From assembly GCA_913020045.1 (NCBI GenBank), contig CAJWBE010000035.1, positions 1 through 36,369 on the forward strand: 36,369 bases of DNA, written 5' to 3'. This DNA is from an uncultured Oleiphilus sp. Lineage in GTDB: Bacteria; Pseudomonadota; Gammaproteobacteria; Pseudomonadales; Oleiphilaceae. Position numbers and translations under genes: made by a program. Below the pieces are notes generated by a model. That model had not been told where the DNA came from. It saw only the letters and a program-made list of their open reading frames with translations, and searched no databases. Shown here one piece after another: positions 34,519 to 36,369 of this stretch (the stretch's first letter is position 1; each line of letters starts with the position of its first letter).

Positions 34519-35922
34519 ATGAAAGGCCTGAAAAAAATTGCATTAGCATCAGCAATCGCAGCAGTATCAGCTGGCGCACAAGCAGAACTTAAAGCTCTAG
34601 ATGACTCAGCAATGGGTGAGTTGACTGGTCAAGCGGGTTTGACTATCGACATCGAAACTAAGTGGAGCATCGCTGAGTTCATGTATAAAGACGCTGGTAG
34701 CCTCTTGATTACTGGAATCGAAATGGGCGGTGACGCAACTGGTGTTAACGCGCTACAAGACGCGTCTGGTAACAACATCGGTACTGGTTCTTACTTAGAT
34801 AACATCCGTATGACTATCGACATCGCTGGTGCTGGCGCGGTAGATAAGACTTTCGAAATTGGTAACAGCGGCGTGACTAACGCTTCGTTTGATAACACAT
34901 TCGATTACGGTTTCTCAAAAATCTCTAGCTTGGCTGCATGGCACGTTCTTGCTAAAGGCAACGCTGACCCATTACTAGGTGCTGCTGCTGCATCAGGTTT
35001 TGATGCAGGTACTGGTCTATTCGGCGACCGTAAAGCTTCTTACGGCGACGGTGACCTAGTAATTCATTGGAGCTTTAAAGATGTTCACGCAGCTGGTGGC
35101 GGTTATGAAGCTTATAACAACGGCACTGGTTGGACTGCAGCTGGTACTAACGATGGTACTTTTGCAAACATCGATTACGCAACAGCTCGTGCTGTAGCAA
35201 CTCGTGCAGTTGATTACAACTTCAAAATTGATGCGATTGGTCTAGCATCTTCAAGCTACGTTGAAGGTACTAACGTAGCTTACGATGCAGCTGGTGATTT
35301 GGTAGAGTGGGAATCAACTGCATTCACTACTGGTTTGGATACAGCTCCTAACGATACTATCTTGATCTCGCAAATTGATATCAAAGGTTACTTAGGACCA
35401 ATGGATCTACATATCGAGAACAATGGCAACGGCTTCAACGATGCAGTTCTTGGTGCAGGTCGCGGTAAAGCGGATTCTGAAATCTCTTGGGATTCTTACT
35501 TCCGTATCGAAGATCTAGATCTATACATCGATATCGCTGGTGTTTTGCTTGAAGATATTACGATCAACAACGATCGTGGTGATCTTAGTGGTCTAAACCA
35601 AATCGTTCTTTTGGACGGTACTGGTACTCCAGTAATTGACGCTTCAGGTAACCCAGTTTTGGTTAACTCTAGCTCATTCGGTTTTGCTCACTCTAAGCGT
35701 ACTATCTACGCTGTGAAAGACGCTGTTGTTCAGTTGAACGCACAAGCTGAAGCTGGTAGCGGTAACGTTGACGACTACGTAGACGGTCTTGCTTTGAACA
35801 CTGAGTTCAAAGGTGATATCTCTATCCAAGCTCTAAGCTTCGGTGATACCGGTGATTCAATCGGTGAGATCCACTTGACTGACGTTTACTCTGATACTCG
35901 TTGGACTATCTCTGCTCACTAA
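34519..35922 (+). CDS. DUF6160-like exported surface protein
   Basis: 467 residues. The signal peptide (KKIALASAIAAVSAGAQA, cut at ~22) is followed at once by ELKALDDSAMGELTGQAGLTI, the conserved N-terminus I associate with DUF6160/FilA-like proteins of Marinobacter and Acinetobacter, some annotated as pilus-associated. The rest is beta-rich, repetitive in style (Gly, Asp, Asn, Thr) and ends GEIHLTDVYSDTRWTISAH. No cysteine and no membrane anchor are seen. Codon use is strikingly uniform (ACT for Thr, GGT for Gly, ATC for Ile, CGT for Arg), unlike the neighbours, which points to high expression. SD AGGAG precedes the ATG by six bases. Two terminators follow. Function is unknown; a surface or outer-membrane location is inferred. 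Confidence 0.82.
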   Translation: MKGLKKIALASAIAAVSAGAQAELKALDDSAMGELTGQAGLTIDIETKWSIAEFMYKDAGSLLITGIEMGGDATGVNALQDASGNNIGTGSYLDNIRMTIDIAGAGAVDKTFEIGNSGVTNASFDNTFDYGFSKISSLAAWHVLAKGNADPLLGAAAASGFDAGTGLFGDRKASYGDGDLVIHWSFKDVHAAGGGYEAYNNGTGWTAAGTNDGTFANIDYATARAVATRAVDYNFKIDAIGLASSSYVEGTNVAYDAAGDLVEWESTAFTTGLDTAPNDTILISQIDIKGYLGPMDLHIENNGNGFNDAVLGAGRGKADSEISWDSYFRIEDLDLYIDIAGVLLEDITINNDRGDLSGLNQIVLLDGTGTPVIDASGNPVLVNSSSFGFAHSKRTIYAVKDAVVQLNAQAEAGSGNVDDYVDGLALNTEFKGDISIQALSFGDTGDSIGEIHLTDVYSDTRWTISAH

Positions 35923-35936
35923 GTTGAGTGAAGATT

Positions 35937-35963
35937 CAGAGTGCCGCTTAGGCACTCTGGCTT
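35937..35963 (+). terminator. First of tandem terminators after the DUF6160-like gene
   Basis: CAGAGTGCC (35937-35945) pairs perfectly with GGCACTCTG (35951-35959) around a 5-base loop. The T tract is short (GCTTT), so termination may be partial; a second hairpin follows at once. Confidence 0.7.
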
Positions 35964-35968
35964 TAAAA

Positions 35969-35998
35969 GTCATCCTGCGCAGCAGCGATGGCTTTTTT
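35969..35998 (+). terminator. Second of tandem terminators after the DUF6160-like gene
   Basis: GTCATC-CTGC (35969-35978) pairs with GCAG-c-GATGGC (35982-35992) with one bulged C, one G-U pair and a 3-base loop, followed by TTTTTT (35993-35998). Paired terminators are in keeping with a highly transcribed gene. Confidence 0.75.
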
Positions 35999-36066
35999 AG
36001 TATCTGGGTTAGTAAAAGTGAAGAAATGTTCATTTTTTGTTCGTAGATTGAGTTAGAGTCCACGTT

Positions 36067-36143
36067 ACAGAAAACAGAAAACAGAAAACAGAAAACAGAA
36101 AACAGAAAACAGAAAACAGAAAACATAAAACAGAAAACAGAAA
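36067..36143. repeat. Heptamer tandem repeat, 11 copies of ACAGAAA
   Basis: Eleven head-to-tail units of ACAGAAA fill 77 bases. Ten are identical; the ninth (36123-36129) is ACATAAA. The array is noncoding and lies between the tandem terminators and the next gene, 158 bases before its start codon. Near-perfect short tandem repeats are prone to slippage, so copy number may vary among strains. The minus-strand reading frame through it (FSVFCFL repeats) is an artefact. Confidence 0.95.
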
Positions 36144-36301
36144 GAATTCAGAAGCAGTTGATAACAAAGTCGAGAAATATAAAAACCGTTGCTGTGGTAT
36201 GAATTAGCAGTATGTAATTGTTAACCAACACTGCTAAAAAGAAGCCTAGAGAGGATTTAGGCGTCAGAATTATAAAAAGAAAATATAAAGGAGTGCCGAA
36301 A
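36144..36301. other. Noncoding leader region before the last gene
   Basis: Together with the terminators and repeat this completes a 379-base gap without a gene (35923-36301). It is AT-rich. A perfect 7-bp inverted repeat (TAGCAGT 36205-36211, ACTGCTA 36230-36236) could be an operator or weak hairpin. TATAAA at 36271-36276 is a possible -10 but is close to the start codon. No other signal is evident. Confidence 0.4.
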
Positions 36302-36369
36302 ATGAAACTACAAAAATTAGTAACAATAAGTGCACTGACACTTATTAGTTTGTCGTCAAACGCAGAGCT
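36302..36369 (+). CDS. Start of another exported protein (cut by window end)
   Basis: The frame is open from an ATG at 36302 to the window end, giving 22 residues: KLQKLVTISALTLISLSSNA after the initiator Met, then a Glu. This is a typical Sec signal peptide with cleavage after SNA. The SD AAGGAG (36288-36293) lies eight bases upstream, an excellent site. The mature protein is outside the window, so the family is unknown; its position suggests a second surface or periplasmic protein paired with the DUF6160-like gene. Confidence 0.75.
   Translation, partial: MKLQKLVTISALTLISLSSNAE

Noticed and set aside
35857-36126. Minus-strand frame encoding repeated FSVFCFL units
   Set aside because: It is only the heptamer repeat read in one frame, and it runs over the terminators and into the DUF6160-like gene on the other strand. 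No start signal.

Overview
The window reads as a chromosomal segment of a motile, aerobic, probably marine gammaproteobacterium of moderate GC content. This rests on a polar-type flagellar cluster (flagellin, FlaG, FliD, FliS), RdgC, a LiuR-controlled leucine catabolic operon, a type II secretion (T2SS) operon, the trpS-scpA-scpB group and a DUF6160-like exported protein. I cannot name the genus from sequence alone. Nearly all of the window is ordinary, well-packed core genome. I see no CRISPR array, insertion sequence, prophage, rRNA or tRNA gene.

Layout. 1-3650: 3' end of a flagellin gene, then flaG, fliD and fliS, with terminators after flagellin, flaG and fliS. 3662-5248 (minus strand): htpX protease and an Hsp20 chaperone gene. 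The Hsp20 gene has a sigma-32-like promoter and a leader that folds as a ROSE-type RNA thermometer. 5308-8239: rdgC (minus), then glutaredoxin-like, yaaA and an acyltransferase (plus); a consensus DnaA box lies in the divergent gap. 8370-15092 (minus): a leucine/isovalerate operon read liuR, liuA, liuB, liuC, mvaB (liuE), scoA, scoB. It leads from isovaleryl-CoA to acetoacetate and then acetoacetyl-CoA, but the biotin-carrying subunit of methylcrotonyl-CoA carboxylase (liuD) is missing.

15252-18774 (minus): lapG (periplasmic adhesin protease) tightly coupled to a PDZ-less gspC, then a chemotaxis receptor gene with a sigma-28-like promoter. 19075-27286 (plus): gspE, F, G, H, I, J, K, L, M. The outer-membrane secretin gene gspD is absent, and gspC sits apart on the other strand. 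27322-32177 (plus): GNAT acetyltransferase, gorA, trpS, scpA, scpB. 32208-33560 (minus): pabB. 33684-36369 (plus): an unrecognised exported protein, a DUF6160-like exported protein with strong highly-expressed codon bias and tandem terminators, an 11-copy heptamer repeat, and the start of another exported protein cut by the window edge.

The most informative observations are the heat-controlled Hsp20 leader, the lapG-gspC pairing, the two pathways each missing one central gene (liuD, gspD), the glycine-rich tails on both GspJ and GspK, and the accessory-looking right end with its CRP-like site and heptamer repeat. No wholly new multi-gene system is evident; the least explained part is 33600-36369.
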